Notes: generated by a model from the letters alone, not told the origin. A stretch of 64,000 bases of DNA from Nostoc carneum NIES-2107 (GCA_002368155.1 AP018180.1:3058899-3122898), one strand, 5' to 3'. Positions 27,343 through 37,439 are shown, counted from the first letter of the stretch. Translations and numbers: made by a program.

Positions 27343-27522
27343 CTATTTTTTGGCATGAATACCAGGGGCGTAAGCCTCAATAACTCTACCAGTACGAGTG
27401 CAACTGATCATTAAGTAGTCACAAGTTGGGCATTGTGTGCGAGTTATTTCGCTAGCAAAAATGTAGTGACGTTCAGCCCCACTGCCACAGTTTGGGCAAC
27501 AAATGTTTTGTATAATCTGCAT
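27343..27522 (-). CDS. Small zinc-ribbon protein (59 residues)
   Basis: The reverse strand encodes 59 residues starting MQIIQNICCPNCGSGAERHY and ending with TGRVIEAYAPGIHAKK. Two Cys pairs, CPNC and CPTC, form a zinc ribbon. It resembles a short, conserved cyanobacterial family that databases often mislabel as replication restart helicase PriA; it has none of the helicase. The motif YLMISCTRTGRVIEAYAPGI is the most conserved part of that family as I recall it. Function unknown. It converges on rlmN. Confidence 0.8.
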   Translation of the reverse strand: MQIIQNICCPNCGSGAERHYIFASEITRTQCPTCDYLMISCTRTGRVIEAYAPGIHAKK

Positions 27523-28335
27523 TTTAAAAACCCTTGGTTGTAACTAATAACATTAGAAGACACAGTCAGCCTAACCAGTAAACACTACTGGTTTCACACC
27601 ACTTAATAACAAGCCTATATATTGGGCTAATTACTTTAAGAAAATTTAATTCGTACAAACAAACGCTATTGTATATCTATTATCTTAGTCTATGTCCTTA
27701 GTTATCATCTCACTTTAGATATATAAGTTAATTTTTTACCTACCCACTATTTAGAAATGGAATGATCCCTGCTACTAATACCTTCATATCACGTTATTTA
27801 CAGTGATCTCCAGGAATAGCAAGTATATTAATAGCAAAAAGTTAAACTCAGGAAAATACTGTATAATTGGTCACAAATTAATTTTATTTAAGCTTTGCTT
27901 AAGATTTAAGCTATTGAAATGGCAATGAAATGATGGGGAAATAATTTAATTAAAACTTCCAATCTTGATAGTTCAAAGCCTGGTTAATGTCTGTTAGTCT
28001 AGTTGTTGGTAATGGGTAATGGGGAATGGGTAATCGGTATTGGGTTCTCCCAACTATCAATTACCCATCACTTTCTTGTTTACCTGCTTAAGATTTTTAA
28101 CAGCATCGATGAAGGAATATTAAAGTTACTTTCGGTCTGCTGAAGTGCTGGGTTGAATGCCATATATAGCAATAGTCGAAAGGAAACGGGGAAGAGGGAA
28201 GAAGATAGTAAGTTGTTTCAAAAATTGAAGATGATCACAACGCCTCATACATTGGTATATAAAATGATGCGTTAGGCTGAAGCCGAAACGCACCCTACAA
28301 ATTGGCTATTTTATAACTGAGAAGTGCTTATATCT
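27523..28335. other. Long intergenic spacer with heptamer repeats
   Basis: About 810 bases without a supported gene. Near 28007-28075 lies a GGTAATGGGTAATGGGGAATGGG heptamer region, shortened here as GGGTAAT units, with a partly complementary stretch ending ACCCATCA. Around 28266-28300 is a GCGTTAGGCTGAAGCCGAAACGC hairpin of a common Nostocales type. The left part should hold the promoter of the zinc-ribbon gene. Confidence 0.55.
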
Positions 28336-28673
28336 CAATACAGTTCAGATAGGATTATTAGTGACTGATTTGTCGGTTATGGAAACAGCTAGCTCAATTG
28401 GGGGATTCTCCCCCAAACCCCCGATTGGGTGACGGTTGCGTCCCCCAAACCCCCTCCAAAATCAATACTGCTCGGTTAAGGATTTTCAACTCGGAATTTG
28501 GTTTGGGGAAAAGGTGAAAGGGTAAGGGTTAAAGGTTTTTTCTTACACCTTTTCCCGTTGCGCTTTTCCCCTTAACCGACAAGTATTGCCTCCAAAATTA
28601 TTGTTCTGTTTTTTGTTGAGTAACTAGTTTTTTGGTTTTGTTGTCAATTAATTTTCTTAACCCAAGCGTATTG
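28336..28673. mobile_element. Larger miniature element with CAATAC ends, interrupted by a smaller one
   Basis: Starts CAATACAGTTCAGATAGG and ends CTTAACCCAAGCGTATTG. The interior matches 23197-23398 closely (GGGGGATTCTCCCCCAAACC..., then TTATTGTTCTGTTTTTTGTT) but is split by the 126-bp element at 28463-28588. Removing that insert and one copy of its target leaves 202 bp, the length of the copy at 23197. Confidence 0.8.
28463..28588. mobile_element. 126-bp miniature element nested in a larger one
   Basis: Ends CAATACTGCTCGGTTAAGG and, reversed, CAATACTTGTCGGTTAAGG (17 of 19 identical). Exactly flanked by CCTCCAAAAT on both sides (28453-28462 and 28589-28598). The uninterrupted sequence at 23197-23398 has a single CCTCCAAAAT at this place, which proves insertion with a 10-bp target duplication. 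Confidence 0.92.
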
Positions 28674-28682
28674 CCTTATATC

Positions 28683-30551
28683 TTAGGGATGAAAGTAATC
28701 GTAGATTTCTTGGGCTAAACGTGGCCCAATACCTGATACTTCCGCTAGTTGTGCAGGTGTGGCTTGCCGAATATAATCAACAGACCGGAAATGTCCCAAT
28801 AGCAGCTTTTGACGATGGTGTCCTAAACCAGGAATTTCATCTAAGCGCGATCGCTTTAATTTATCACTACGCTGTTGGCGATGGAAACTCACAGCAAAGC
28901 GATGGGCTTCATCTCGTAAGCGTCGCAATAACTGTACTCCTGGTTGTTCTGCATCGGTTTCTAAAGGTTGGGATTCTCCTGGGAGAAAAATCTCCTCTCG
29001 CCGTTTCGCCAAGCTGACAACCCGCAAATCTTCTAATAAATTCATCTCTTGCAAAATGGCGACAACGGATGATAATTGACCTTTACCGCCATCAATCATC
29101 ACTAAATCTGGCCAGTCAGGATTACCCGCACGCGTTAATTGTGGATCTTCAATATACTTGCGAAAGCGACGCTGAATCACCTCTGCAAGACTGGCGAAAT
29201 CATCTGAATGTCCGGCGGTGACTGTGGGATTTTTAATTTTGTAGTGACGATAGTATTGTTTGGCAGGTAATCCATCAATAAACACTACCTGGGAAGCTAC
29301 TGCATTCGACCCTTGAATGTGGGAGATATCATAACCTTCGATGCGGTGGGGTAAGTCGGGTAAATCCACAATTGCAGCTAAATCTTGCATTGCTTGTTGA
29401 TTGCGATCGCCTAATTTTTGCATTCTTTGCAATTCATATTGGGCATTACGCTCCACCATTTCGATTAATTCTGCCTTGGTTTGGCGCTGGGGTGCCAGAA
29501 TTGTGACTTTTCTGCCTTTTTTCCCAGTTAAGACATCTGCCAATATCTCACTATCTGGTAACTCATGCTGAACTAAAATTTCTGCGGGAATTTCCACCGA
29601 GTCAGCGGTTTGGTAATGTTCTTCTAGCACCCGTTGTAAAATAGCGCCAAATTCCGCTTGTGCATTCGCCACAAATCCTAAGCGTCCGACTAATTGCCCA
29701 GCGCGAATTTGGAATAATTGAATACAGGCGTGTTGCTCATCAGCTGCCAAGGCGATCGCATCCCGGGAAACTGTATCATCTGGTAAGGAAACTTTTTGAT
29801 CCGCTGTCAGCGACTTTAACCCAGCTATTTGATCCCGAACCCGCGCTGCTGCTTCAAAGTTCAAGGCTTCTGCGGCTTTCTCCATCTGCTGCATCAAGAT
29901 ATCAATCAGTTCCTGAGTTCTTCCTTGAAATACCATCGCTACTTTTTGTACAGTTTTCCGGTATTCTTCTGGGGAAATCAGCTGCTGACACACACCAGGA
30001 CAGCGTCCTAAATCATAATTCAAGCAAGGACGGTCTTTAAATAATGGTTGAGGTCGTTGGCGCAAGGAAAAAATTCGCTTAGAGATGCGTAAGATTTCGC
30101 GCAATAAACCTGCATCTGTGTATGGCCCGTAGAATTTATCTTTTTCTTTGCCTAGTTGACGCTTACGGGTAATAAAGATCCGGGGATAGTCTTCTGACCA
30201 AGTGATGCAAACATAAGGATATTTTTTATCATCCTTGAGCAGCACATTAAAATAAGGCTGGTGCTGCTTAATCAAGTTAGCTTCCAGCGCCAAAGCTTCC
30301 GCTTCGGTATCGGTAACGATAAATTCAATTTCTGCCACCTGTTTGACCATTGTGGCAATGCGATCGCTTTTGTTGTAACCATCGCGGAAATAAGAACGGA
30401 CACGCGATCGCAATTTCCGCGATTTGCCTATATAGATAATGCGATCGCTTTCGTCCCGCATAAAATAAACACCCGGTTCTGGTGGAATTTCAGCTAGACG
30501 ACTTTCTAGGCGTTCTGGATCTTTAACCAGTGTGGGAGAAGATTTTGTCAC
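28683..30551 (-). CDS. uvrC: Excinuclease ABC subunit C
   Basis: A 622-residue UvrC. It makes both incisions in nucleotide excision repair with UvrA and UvrB. An N-terminal GIY-YIG domain ([20 protein letters not shown]) is followed by the Cys-rich [12 protein letters not shown], the UVR motif ([20 protein letters not shown]), the RNase H-like endonuclease domain ([30 protein letters not shown]) and paired helix-hairpin-helix motifs at the end ([31 protein letters not shown]). Full length; single gene. Confidence 0.97.
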   Translation of the reverse strand: MTKSSPTLVKDPERLESRLAEIPPEPGVYFMRDESDRIIYIGKSRKLRSRVRSYFRDGYNKSDRIATMVKQVAEIEFIVTDTEAEALALEANLIKQHQPYFNVLLKDDKKYPYVCITWSEDYPRIFITRKRQLGKEKDKFYGPYTDAGLLREILRISKRIFSLRQRPQPLFKDRPCLNYDLGRCPGVCQQLISPEEYRKTVQKVAMVFQGRTQELIDILMQQMEKAAEALNFEAAARVRDQIAGLKSLTADQKVSLPDDTVSRDAIALAADEQHACIQLFQIRAGQLVGRLGFVANAQAEFGAILQRVLEEHYQTADSVEIPAEILVQHELPDSEILADVLTGKKGRKVTILAPQRQTKAELIEMVERNAQYELQRMQKLGDRNQQAMQDLAAIVDLPDLPHRIEGYDISHIQGSNAVASQVVFIDGLPAKQYYRHYKIKNPTVTAGHSDDFASLAEVIQRRFRKYIEDPQLTRAGNPDWPDLVMIDGGKGQLSSVVAILQEMNLLEDLRVVSLAKRREEIFLPGESQPLETDAEQPGVQLLRRLRDEAHRFAVSFHRQQRSDKLKRSRLDEIPGLGHHRQKLLLGHFRSVDYIRQATPAQLAEVSGIGPRLAQEIYDYFHP

Positions 30552-30711
30552 GAAACAGATCTAGGTAATTTTATAAATCCACCTATTTCTATTTTAAAGA
30601 ATATTGATTTTTTGTGTCTTTTCTCTCACCTGCTATTCTCCCTATGTTAACGACACAAGCAACTAGCATTTAGCCCACAGGATTTTTCTCTCACACGTTA
30701 GCTGATAGTGC

Positions 30712-31125
30712 TTAGCAAGCTAACTTTTCTTGGATTGTCATCATTAAAGCTTTGAGATTGATAGGTTTTACAAAGTAACGCCAAGCTCCTAAATTTATGG
30801 CTCGTTGTTGGTCGATTTCAAAAGCAAAAGCTGAAACTACAATAATCGGTATGTTGGAAAACTCTGGTCTTTGCTTGATTTGAGCTAATAATGAATAGCC
30901 ATCAATATCTGGCAGCTTTAAATCCAGTAATATTAACTCCGGCTGAAATTTTTCGACAGCTGAAAATAATGCAGATCCTAATGAAAAACCTTGGACATCG
31001 TAGCCAAAGTAGCTGAGATAGTCACTTAGCAACATTCTATTAACATCATTGTCTTCAATTAATAGAATTCGTTTAATTGCCTGAGACTGTAATCGCTCAT
31101 TAAGAGATAGTAATTGTGCCGTCAT
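30712..31125 (-). CDS. Single-domain response regulator
   Basis: A 137-residue CheY-like receiver. RILLIEDNDVNRMLLSDYL holds the acidic pair, LILLDLKLPDIDGYSLL the phosphorylated Asp, IIVVSAFAF the Ser/Thr position and YFVKPINLKAL the conserved Lys. No output domain. It is an orphan with no kinase beside it; a partner could be any of the hybrid or sensor kinases nearby, which is speculation. Confidence 0.92.
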   Translation of the reverse strand: MTAQLLSLNERLQSQAIKRILLIEDNDVNRMLLSDYLSYFGYDVQGFSLGSALFSAVEKFQPELILLDLKLPDIDGYSLLAQIKQRPEFSNIPIIVVSAFAFEIDQQRAINLGAWRYFVKPINLKALMMTIQEKLAC

Positions 31126-31850
31126 TTTTCGCTATAATCTGATATTAATTGCAATCAAATTGAAATGATAAATTAAAATGTGAGAGCCTCTCTTTACCTG
31201 TGCAAGTACGTTACAGCTACATAACTAAAACATGAAAACCATAGATTGACGGAATTAGACCTGAAGTCTCTCATGCTCATGATTTTCCGTCACCTATTAT
31301 CATTTTTAGCTCTTTGGGAATTGAAAATGTGTTCATGAATACTTTTAATTTCCCTATTTGGGAAAATTAAAAATCTCAAATTCGGACATCAATTTTTGCA
31401 CAAGATACGGAACCAGAGTCTAGCCAAATTCTAGGGAAAATGTCAGTCAAATAAGAAATTTGCTGAATGCAAATCAGTGGGAATTTTAATAAATCGAATT
31501 TAGTTTTTGTTTATCTATGTTTCATAATATTATCTTAATGGTCTCACTTCAACAAAAAGTTAATATTTTTTTAAACTGTCTCTGAGCAAAATTGTGGTAT
31601 TAAATAATTGGAATAAATTTATCTTCGTTAATTATGAAGAATGGGCAATCTATCTCTAGATGCGATTTTTGACCAGGTAGATTGCATTTTCAAGGTCATA
31701 ACAAGCACTCAAAGCAGAGCTAATCCGTAAAATTAATTCAACACAAGACCTGAGCAATTCTGTGAAAAATATTAAGGCGCATTGTATGTATTTAATGCGC
31801 CCTAATATTCTATGAGTATTCGTCAAAGCAGCCAAAGCTCACAATTAACC
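31126..31850. other. Intergenic spacer, no feature seen
   Basis: About 725 AT-rich bases. I see no open frame with coding character, no tRNA and no strong hairpin. It should contain the promoter of the response regulator gene at its left end. Confidence 0.5.
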
Positions 31851-33047
31851 CTACAGAAACTCAGCAATTCTCTCAACAGCAGTTTCCAACAAAGGTGGCT
31901 CATGCACCAAAGCAAAGCGCACATATCCTTCACCAGATTTACCAAAGCCAGTACCTGGAGAAGCTGCTACACCAGTTTTTTCTACTAGTTGAGTACAAAA
32001 CTCTTTAGAATTGTGGCTCCAGGTAGGAGGTAGCTTTGCCCAAATATACATTGTGGCCTTAGGAGTCGGAACGTGCCAATCAATGCGGTGTAAAGCAGTA
32101 ATAAAAGCATCACGACGTTTGCGGAAAGTCTCAACAGCTTTTTCCACTCCCGCTTGCGGGCCAGTCAAAGCGGCGATCGCGCCATTCAAAATCCCGCGAT
32201 ATTGATTAAAATCGACGGCTGCTTTAACTTGGCGTAAAGCGCGAATTAATTCAGCATTACCAATTGCATAGCCAATTCTAAAGCCACCCATATTGTAAGA
32301 CTTAGATAGGGTGAAAAATTCAATGGAAATGCTTTTATCGGGGTCAGCTTGCAAAATTGAGGGCACTAAAGCCGAATTTTCTCCCAGTCCCCTATCCCCA
32401 GTCCCCTCAAACACCAAATCTACATAGGGGAAATCGTGAACCAAGACGATATTATGTTGCTGACAAAAGGCTACTGCTTCCTTAAAGAAAGATAGAGGCG
32501 CGATCGCAGCTGTGGGATTGTGGGGATAACTTAAAACCATCATCCGCGACTGTGCTAAGACAGCAGCCGGAATATCACTCAATACTGGTAAAAAATCATT
32601 TTCTGCCCGTAATGGCATCGGGTAGATTTGACCGCTAGCTAAGTATACACCGCCAGCGTGGGAAGGGTAGCCAGGGTCGAGCAGCAAGGCAAAATCGCCA
32701 GGATTGAGCAATGCTAGGGGCAAATGGGCTGTACCTTCCTGAGAACCGATTAAAGGCAATACCTCAGTTTCCGGATCAACCTTAACGCCAAATTTTTTTT
32801 CGTACCAACTAGCCGCAGCTTGACGAAAGCCTTGAGTAGCGTGAAACAGCAAATAACCATGTGTACTCGGGTCGTGAAGCGATCGCGCGATCGCTTCAAT
32901 TACATGAGCTTCCGTTGGCAAATCCGAAGAACCTAGCGACAGGTCAATAATCTCTCTACCAGCAGCCAAAGCGATCGCCTTGGCTCTATCCATATCTGCA
33001 AACACATTAGATTGCAGGGGTTGTAAACGCTTTGCAAATTCAATCAT
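31851..33047 (-). CDS. PLP-dependent class I/II aminotransferase (LL-DAP/Asp aminotransferase-like)
   Basis: A 398-residue fold-type I aminotransferase starting MIEFAKRLQPLQSNVFADMD. PLP lysine is in SKSYNMGGFRIGYAIG; other family motifs are DLSLGSSDLP, YPHNPTAA, HDFPYVDL and SPGTGFGKSGEGYVRFAL. AGGGG lies 6 bases before ATG 33047, which is preferred over an in-frame TTG at 33053. Closest in pattern to proteins annotated LL-diaminopimelate or aspartate/alanine aminotransferase in cyanobacteria; the substrate is not resolved. Single gene. Confidence 0.88.
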   Translation of the reverse strand: MIEFAKRLQPLQSNVFADMDRAKAIALAAGREIIDLSLGSSDLPTEAHVIEAIARSLHDPSTHGYLLFHATQGFRQAAASWYEKKFGVKVDPETEVLPLIGSQEGTAHLPLALLNPGDFALLLDPGYPSHAGGVYLASGQIYPMPLRAENDFLPVLSDIPAAVLAQSRMMVLSYPHNPTAAIAPLSFFKEAVAFCQQHNIVLVHDFPYVDLVFEGTGDRGLGENSALVPSILQADPDKSISIEFFTLSKSYNMGGFRIGYAIGNAELIRALRQVKAAVDFNQYRGILNGAIAALTGPQAGVEKAVETFRKRRDAFITALHRIDWHVPTPKATMYIWAKLPPTWSHNSKEFCTQLVEKTGVAASPGTGFGKSGEGYVRFALVHEPPLLETAVERIAEFL

Positions 33048-33629
33048 AATCAACCCCTAAGGGTAATTCAAAATTCAAAACGGAGAAAATAAAGGTCAAA
33101 AAACGGCGGTGTAAAATCAATTCCAAATTCACAATTCAAAATTAAGAAAGCCATATTTTTTACAGGTTTCCGAGTTTGAATCTGTTGTTGAATTTTGGAA
33201 ACTTGATGTCAGGCTTGGTATAGATGAGTTCGCTCAATAAAATTGATTAGCTCAAACAAGGATGATGTTAACTTCCGACTCAATAATTGTTGATAAAAGA
33301 GAAAATGACAAGAGGAAAGAGGTAAAGAAAAAACCTTTAACTCTTACCCTGTTATCTTTTCTTTAAACCCAATTTCGAGTAGAAAACTCTATTTCTTGCA
33401 GTCTGGCTCTGAGACTGGCCTTTATACCCAATACCCTTACACCCGCCGTAAAGGGCTTTGTCATTTATTTGGACTTGAGACTTTTGACAGTAGGAAGGAT
33501 AAAGGATGAAGTAATAACTGGGACAAGCGGCCTTAGGCGAAAAATACACTTGTTTTGAAATAATTACCCCATCTATTAATTAGTGGAGTCATTTTATCCT
33601 TGATACTTCATACTTCACCCTTCCTTTGA
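33048..33629. other. Intergenic spacer with decayed miniature element
   Basis: No gene supported. From about 33281 to 33375 the sequence CAATAATTGTTGATAAAAG ... AAAGAAAAAACCTTTAACTC ... CAATTTCGAGTAG resembles the element at 45978-46103 in the same orientation but with many changes and no clear right end, so it is probably a decayed copy. Confidence 0.45.
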
Positions 33630-33965
33630 CTAATTACTATTTAAATGTTCATCTAAAAGGCTGAGTAATTTATCTTTACCAATGACACCCTCCGAGGATG
33701 CCAAAAGATCATTGCCTTTAATGAGCCTTAAGGCTGGTACGCCTTCTACCTGATACTGCTTTACAGTAAGTGGGTTTGGGTCAATTTCCATTTTGACAAC
33801 TTTTAGGCGATCGCTGTATTGGCTAGCAGCTAAGTTAATTAATGGTGACATTAGCCGACAAGGTCCGCACCAAGAAGCCCAAAAGTAAACCAACACTGGC
33901 AGATCGGTTGTTAAGACTTCGGTTTCAAACTCAGCATCAGTTACGGTGATTACACCCTTACTCAT
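33630..33965 (-). CDS. Thioredoxin
   Basis: A 111-residue thioredoxin with the active site WCGPC (FWASWCGPCRLMSP), the cis-Pro segment EGVPALRLIKG and usual length. ATG 33965 (MSKGVITVTDAEF) is chosen because it starts the family's first strand; longer in-frame starts run into the repeat array. It reduces protein disulfides in the cytoplasm. ANother nearby gene for its reductase is not seen. Divergence of the first helix from canonical TrxA suggests a secondary thioredoxin isoform. Confidence 0.9.
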   Translation of the reverse strand: MSKGVITVTDAEFETEVLTTDLPVLVYFWASWCGPCRLMSPLINLAASQYSDRLKVVKMEIDPNPLTVKQYQVEGVPALRLIKGNDLLASSEGVIGKDKLLSLLDEHLNSN

Positions 33966-34035
33966 TGCAGTCTCCATGAGGTGGCATCTATCAAAATGGG
34001 CACACAAAATACTCTATCCCAAACTGAGTACATAT

Positions 34036-34215
34036 TGGGAATTGGGCATGGGGCATTGGGAATGGGTAATGGGTAATGGGTAATGGGTAATGGGTAATAA
34101 TAATTTCCCTTTTTTTCCTTTTCCCTTTCCCCCTTTCCCCAATCCCTAATCCCGAGTCCCCAGTCCCCAGTCCCCAATCCCCAGTCCCCAATCCCCAGTC
34201 CCCAATCCCCAGACA
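34036..34215. repeat. Dense heptamer repeat array (STRR)
   Basis: Two blocks: GGGTAAT units repeated at least five times (34061-34100) and, after a pyrimidine-rich joint, CCCCAAT/CCCCAGT units repeated about ten times (34137-34211). In two reading frames the reverse strand gives GDWGLGTGDWGLG-like peptides, which are products of the repeat and not genes. Confidence 0.92.
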
Positions 34216-34270
34216 CAAAATCCCACAACCAAAGGGCGTGGGATGAGCTTTCATCAGTGTGGTGAAGATA

Positions 34271-35059
34271 TTACATCTGATCCAATTGCTTGCGTAAAGA
34301 CTCTAACTCAGCATCCACAACTTCATTGGATTTTGGCTGTGTGCTTTGTTGTTGGGGTGTTTGAGGTGGTAGTGCGGGTTGATTGGCTGAACTAGCAGGG
34401 CCTAGGGTCATTTGGGCTTTTAGGGCTGCTAATTCATCGTCAACATCACTACCAGCTTCTAAAGCTGCAAATTGACTTTCTAAATCAGCACTTGCCAATT
34501 CTCCTACTGACTGCGCCCTAGCTTCTTGCATCAAGACTTTTTCTTCCATGCGCTCAAAAGCCGCCATTGCACTGCTGGTATTCATACCACTTACCATATT
34601 TTGCAGTTGTTCTTGGGCTTTGGCGGTGGTAATCCGGGCTTTGAGCATTTCTTTCTTGGTTTTAGCCTCAGAAATCTTGCTTTCTAGCTGGATGAGGTTG
34701 CGCTTGAGGGTTTCAACTTGCCCACTTTGTTGATCTAAGCTAGTTTTCAGCGCAGTACCAGTCTCAGTGTAAGTTTTTTTACGTTCTAGGGCTTGCCGTG
34801 CTAGATTTTCATCACCTTTTTGCAGGGCTAGTTGGGCATTGCGTTGCCACTTATTGATTTCATTTTGGGCATCATTGTACTGTTTTTCAGTGCGTTTTTG
34901 TGCCGCGATCGCTTGGGCAACACCCTGACGCAGCTGTACTAAGTCTTCCTGCATTTCCAGGATGGCTTGTTCCAGCATTTTTTCAGGATCTTCTGCTTTA
35001 TTTACCAGGTCGTTGAGATTGGCACTGACTACTCGCTTAATTCGATCAAATAATCCCAT
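34271..35059 (-). CDS. vipp1: VIPP1 (IM30) thylakoid membrane maintenance protein
   Basis: A 262-residue PspA/IM30 protein, almost entirely helical: MGLFDRIKRVVSANLNDLVN (membrane-binding helix 0/1), the long coiled-coil helices to about residue 215, then a linker rich in Gln and Pro and a final helix VVDAELESLRKQLDQM. That C-terminal extension separates VIPP1 from bacterial PspA. VIPP1 forms rings and rods on membranes, which it remodels in thylakoid formation and stress. A pspA-like paralogue lies 163 bases upstream on the same strand. Confidence 0.92.
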   Translation of the reverse strand: MGLFDRIKRVVSANLNDLVNKAEDPEKMLEQAILEMQEDLVQLRQGVAQAIAAQKRTEKQYNDAQNEINKWQRNAQLALQKGDENLARQALERKKTYTETGTALKTSLDQQSGQVETLKRNLIQLESKISEAKTKKEMLKARITTAKAQEQLQNMVSGMNTSSAMAAFERMEEKVLMQEARAQSVGELASADLESQFAALEAGSDVDDELAALKAQMTLGPASSANQPALPPQTPQQQSTQPKSNEVVDAELESLRKQLDQM

Positions 35060-35222
35060 AACTTTGTTTTTTCCTTGTGTTGTTTACGCAATTTGTTGGA
35101 CAGTTAAGCTTTTTACTGTTTAATAGCTACTTATTCCAATGTAATCTTTCCGGTCTGGAACAGTACCTCCCAACACCCCTTAATTGTTAAGATATACTCC
35201 CGCCTCAGTAATTGCCCAACGA

Positions 35223-35933
35223 TCAAGAATCTTGACTTTTGGGTAGCTGTTGTTGTGATGGTGTGTTATTTGCATCATCAAAAACCTGCATTTTCATTGC
35301 TGCTAGTTCAGCATCAATGTCATTGCTAGATTCTAATGAAGCAAATTTTTTTTGCAGATCATCGCCACCCAGTTGCGCGATCGCTTCTGATTGGGCTTCT
35401 ATTTGCAAAACTTTGTCTTCCATACGCTCAAATGCATTGAGACTGCTGGTTGAGGAAACTCCGTTGAGCATTTCCTGGAGTTTGGCGGATGCTTCAGCAG
35501 AACGGGCGCGGGCTATAAACAGATCCTTTTTGGTTTTAGCTTCTGATATTTTTAATTCCAGCGTCCGCATATCCTGTTTGAGTTTATCCACCAAAGTATT
35601 TTGCTCTAACCTTTGTTCAGAAAGAGTTTTGGCAGTTTCTTGGTAAACTCGGCGTTTAGTCAGAGCTTCTTTGGCGAGAGGTTCGTTACCTTGTTGTAGA
35701 GCCAGTTGCGCGCGACGATACCATTCTTCGGCTGTAGAATCAGCCGCAGCAGCTTGTCGTTCGGTACGTTTTTGGATGGCGATCGCTTGTGCTACTCCTC
35801 GCCGTAGTTGCATCAAGTTTTCTTGCATCTCCAAGACGGTGTTTTCCAGAACCTTCTCTGGATCTTCCGTACTGCCGATTAAACTATTAAGGTTAGCGCG
35901 AAACACCCGCAGGATACGCTTCATCACTTCCAT
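35223..35933 (-). CDS. pspA: PspA-type phage-shock protein
   Basis: A 236-residue PspA/IM30 protein without the VIPP1 C-terminal helix. The N terminus MEVMKRILRVFRANLNSLIG is the amphipathic membrane helix; coiled coil continues to about residue 210, then a short Gln-rich tail. GGAG lies 7 bases before ATG 35933. About half its positions match its neighbour VIPP1, showing an old tandem duplication. PspA proteins support membranes under stress; no PspB/C or PspF genes are here. Confidence 0.9.
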   Translation of the reverse strand: MEVMKRILRVFRANLNSLIGSTEDPEKVLENTVLEMQENLMQLRRGVAQAIAIQKRTERQAAAADSTAEEWYRRAQLALQQGNEPLAKEALTKRRVYQETAKTLSEQRLEQNTLVDKLKQDMRTLELKISEAKTKKDLFIARARSAEASAKLQEMLNGVSSTSSLNAFERMEDKVLQIEAQSEAIAQLGGDDLQKKFASLESSNDIDAELAAMKMQVFDDANNTPSQQQLPKSQDS

Positions 35934-36164
35934 ATCGGCTCTCCATTCATTTTGTGCCAGTCAACCCAACTCCTTTGGCGAATTTAAAAGTCAAAAAACT
36001 TTCATCTTAGGCTTTTGGATGATGTTGTCACTGAGTTTCCTGTTCGCTCTCCAGCTTGTTTGCCTGGTAGGGTATGGTATTTTTCTTTCCATCATGCTGT
36101 ACTGGGCAGAAGCTAAATTAATTGATATTTACTTCATTATCGCCTAGATTTTCCCCACTTATGG

Positions 36165-37439
36165 CTATTCCACTCTGGCTAGAATTCCGCGTTTTTGTAA
36201 TAGTTCTAGATGTTTTTTTACTTCTTTTTGAGTTTTAAAAGCACCTAGAAAAATCAGCTTGTTATCCTTTGATAAATAAGCATCAGGAATTACCTGTCTG
36301 GCTGCAGCAAAAGACCTTTCATTTTGATTATCGGTGACTACGTGATAAAACCCATCTGCTGAAGGTTTGGTCTGTGGATTTAGCTGGAAGGGGGCGGCGT
36401 TTGGGGATGGTGCAGGTGAATTGATGGGAGCCGCAGGTTCTACCGTTTGTACTGGCGCTGCTGCTGTGGGATTTGTTGGTTGTGGCGCAGATAAGCCTGC
36501 AGGTGGTTGTATTGGCTGTGCGGGGATCTGGTTAGGTAATGCTGCGGGGTTTGCTTTGCCTTTAGGTGTTAAGCCGACCACATCATTAGGATCTTTAACT
36601 TCCGGAAACTCTTTGGCTGCTAGGTTAGGATACTTGGGTATAGGTGTGAGTAATGTTTCTGGCTGCGTCTGGATATTAGTTTCTACGTTGGCTGTATTTT
36701 CCGCAGGTGCTGAAGCTTTACCATTAAAAACATTACTTAGCTTTAACTGTGTCAAGCTTTTGGGATTAAATACCACATAGCCTAAAGTCAAACTTGCTAC
36801 TAATAACAGCAGCATTGAACCTATGCCCAAAGGTGAAAGTATACCGTCATTGGCTGTACTTGGGCGTTTCGCTGGAGATTCTTCGTCGGTGACACTACGT
36901 AACAGCGCTTCGCTAGATTCTAAATAGTTATCAGGCTCGCTAGGTGGATCATCTGACTGTAGAACAGTATCATCCTCATCAGCCTGTTCTGTACGTACTA
37001 TGCTACTGGCTGGCGTGGGTGGTGCTGATGGGGTTGGTGGAGTTGGCGGGACTGGTGGCGGTGGTGGCGGTGGAGTGAGTGTTGTCGCCACCTCTGGAGT
37101 TGAGGGTAACTGGAGATGATCTAGTTCCTCAAACCTGACTGTATCCGTCGCTGCTTCTACTAAAGGATCTGAGAGTACAGGTGCAGGTGGTACGGGGGGT
37201 TTAATATCTGCTGACTGAGATTGTTCGAGAATTGCTTGGGCGATCGCTTGGGGTGAACTGCCAATATAACTAACTACACGAGGATTGGCTAATCTCGAGG
37301 TATCGCGTGTGCGTCTATACCGCGCTAATTCTTGATCTAACTGGACTTCTAAACTTGCTAATGCCGAAGCTAGTGGCGGCTTCAGCCCAGGTGTTTTAGA
37401 TAATTGAGTACGGGAATCTATTGGTAAATTTTGACTCAT
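36165..37439 (-). CDS. Membrane protein with proline-rich middle and SPOR-like C terminus
   Basis: A 424-residue protein starting MSQNLPIDSRTQLSKTPGLK. GGAG lies 6 bases before ATG 37439, which is favoured over ATG 37451. A conserved helical N part (about 25-75, LASLEVQLDQELARYRRTRD) is followed by Pro-rich linkers (TLTPPPPPPPVPPTPPTP), one membrane segment at about 205-228 (GIGSMLLLLVASLTLGYVVF), another Pro/Ala/Gln-rich linker and a C-terminal region from about 365 (GFYHVVTDNQNERSFAAARQ, LIFLGAFKTQKEVKKHLELL) that looks like a SPOR peptidoglycan-binding domain. A cell-envelope role is inferred. Confidence 0.75.
   Translation of the reverse strand: MSQNLPIDSRTQLSKTPGLKPPLASALASLEVQLDQELARYRRTRDTSRLANPRVVSYIGSSPQAIAQAILEQSQSADIKPPVPPAPVLSDPLVEAATDTVRFEELDHLQLPSTPEVATTLTPPPPPPPVPPTPPTPSAPPTPASSIVRTEQADEDDTVLQSDDPPSEPDNYLESSEALLRSVTDEESPAKRPSTANDGILSPLGIGSMLLLLVASLTLGYVVFNPKSLTQLKLSNVFNGKASAPAENTANVETNIQTQPETLLTPIPKYPNLAAKEFPEVKDPNDVVGLTPKGKANPAALPNQIPAQPIQPPAGLSAPQPTNPTAAAPVQTVEPAAPINSPAPSPNAAPFQLNPQTKPSADGFYHVVTDNQNERSFAAARQVIPDAYLSKDNKLIFLGAFKTQKEVKKHLELLQKRGILARVE

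Noticed and set aside
34036-34215. Possible CRISPR array
   Set aside because: Units are only 7 bases, contiguous without spacers, and no cas gene is nearby; this is an STRR array.
33962-34254. Two open frames on the minus strand encoding GDWGLGTGDWGLG-type peptides
   Set aside because: They are translations of the heptamer repeat array; both frames give similar periodic peptides and neither has a ribosome binding site.
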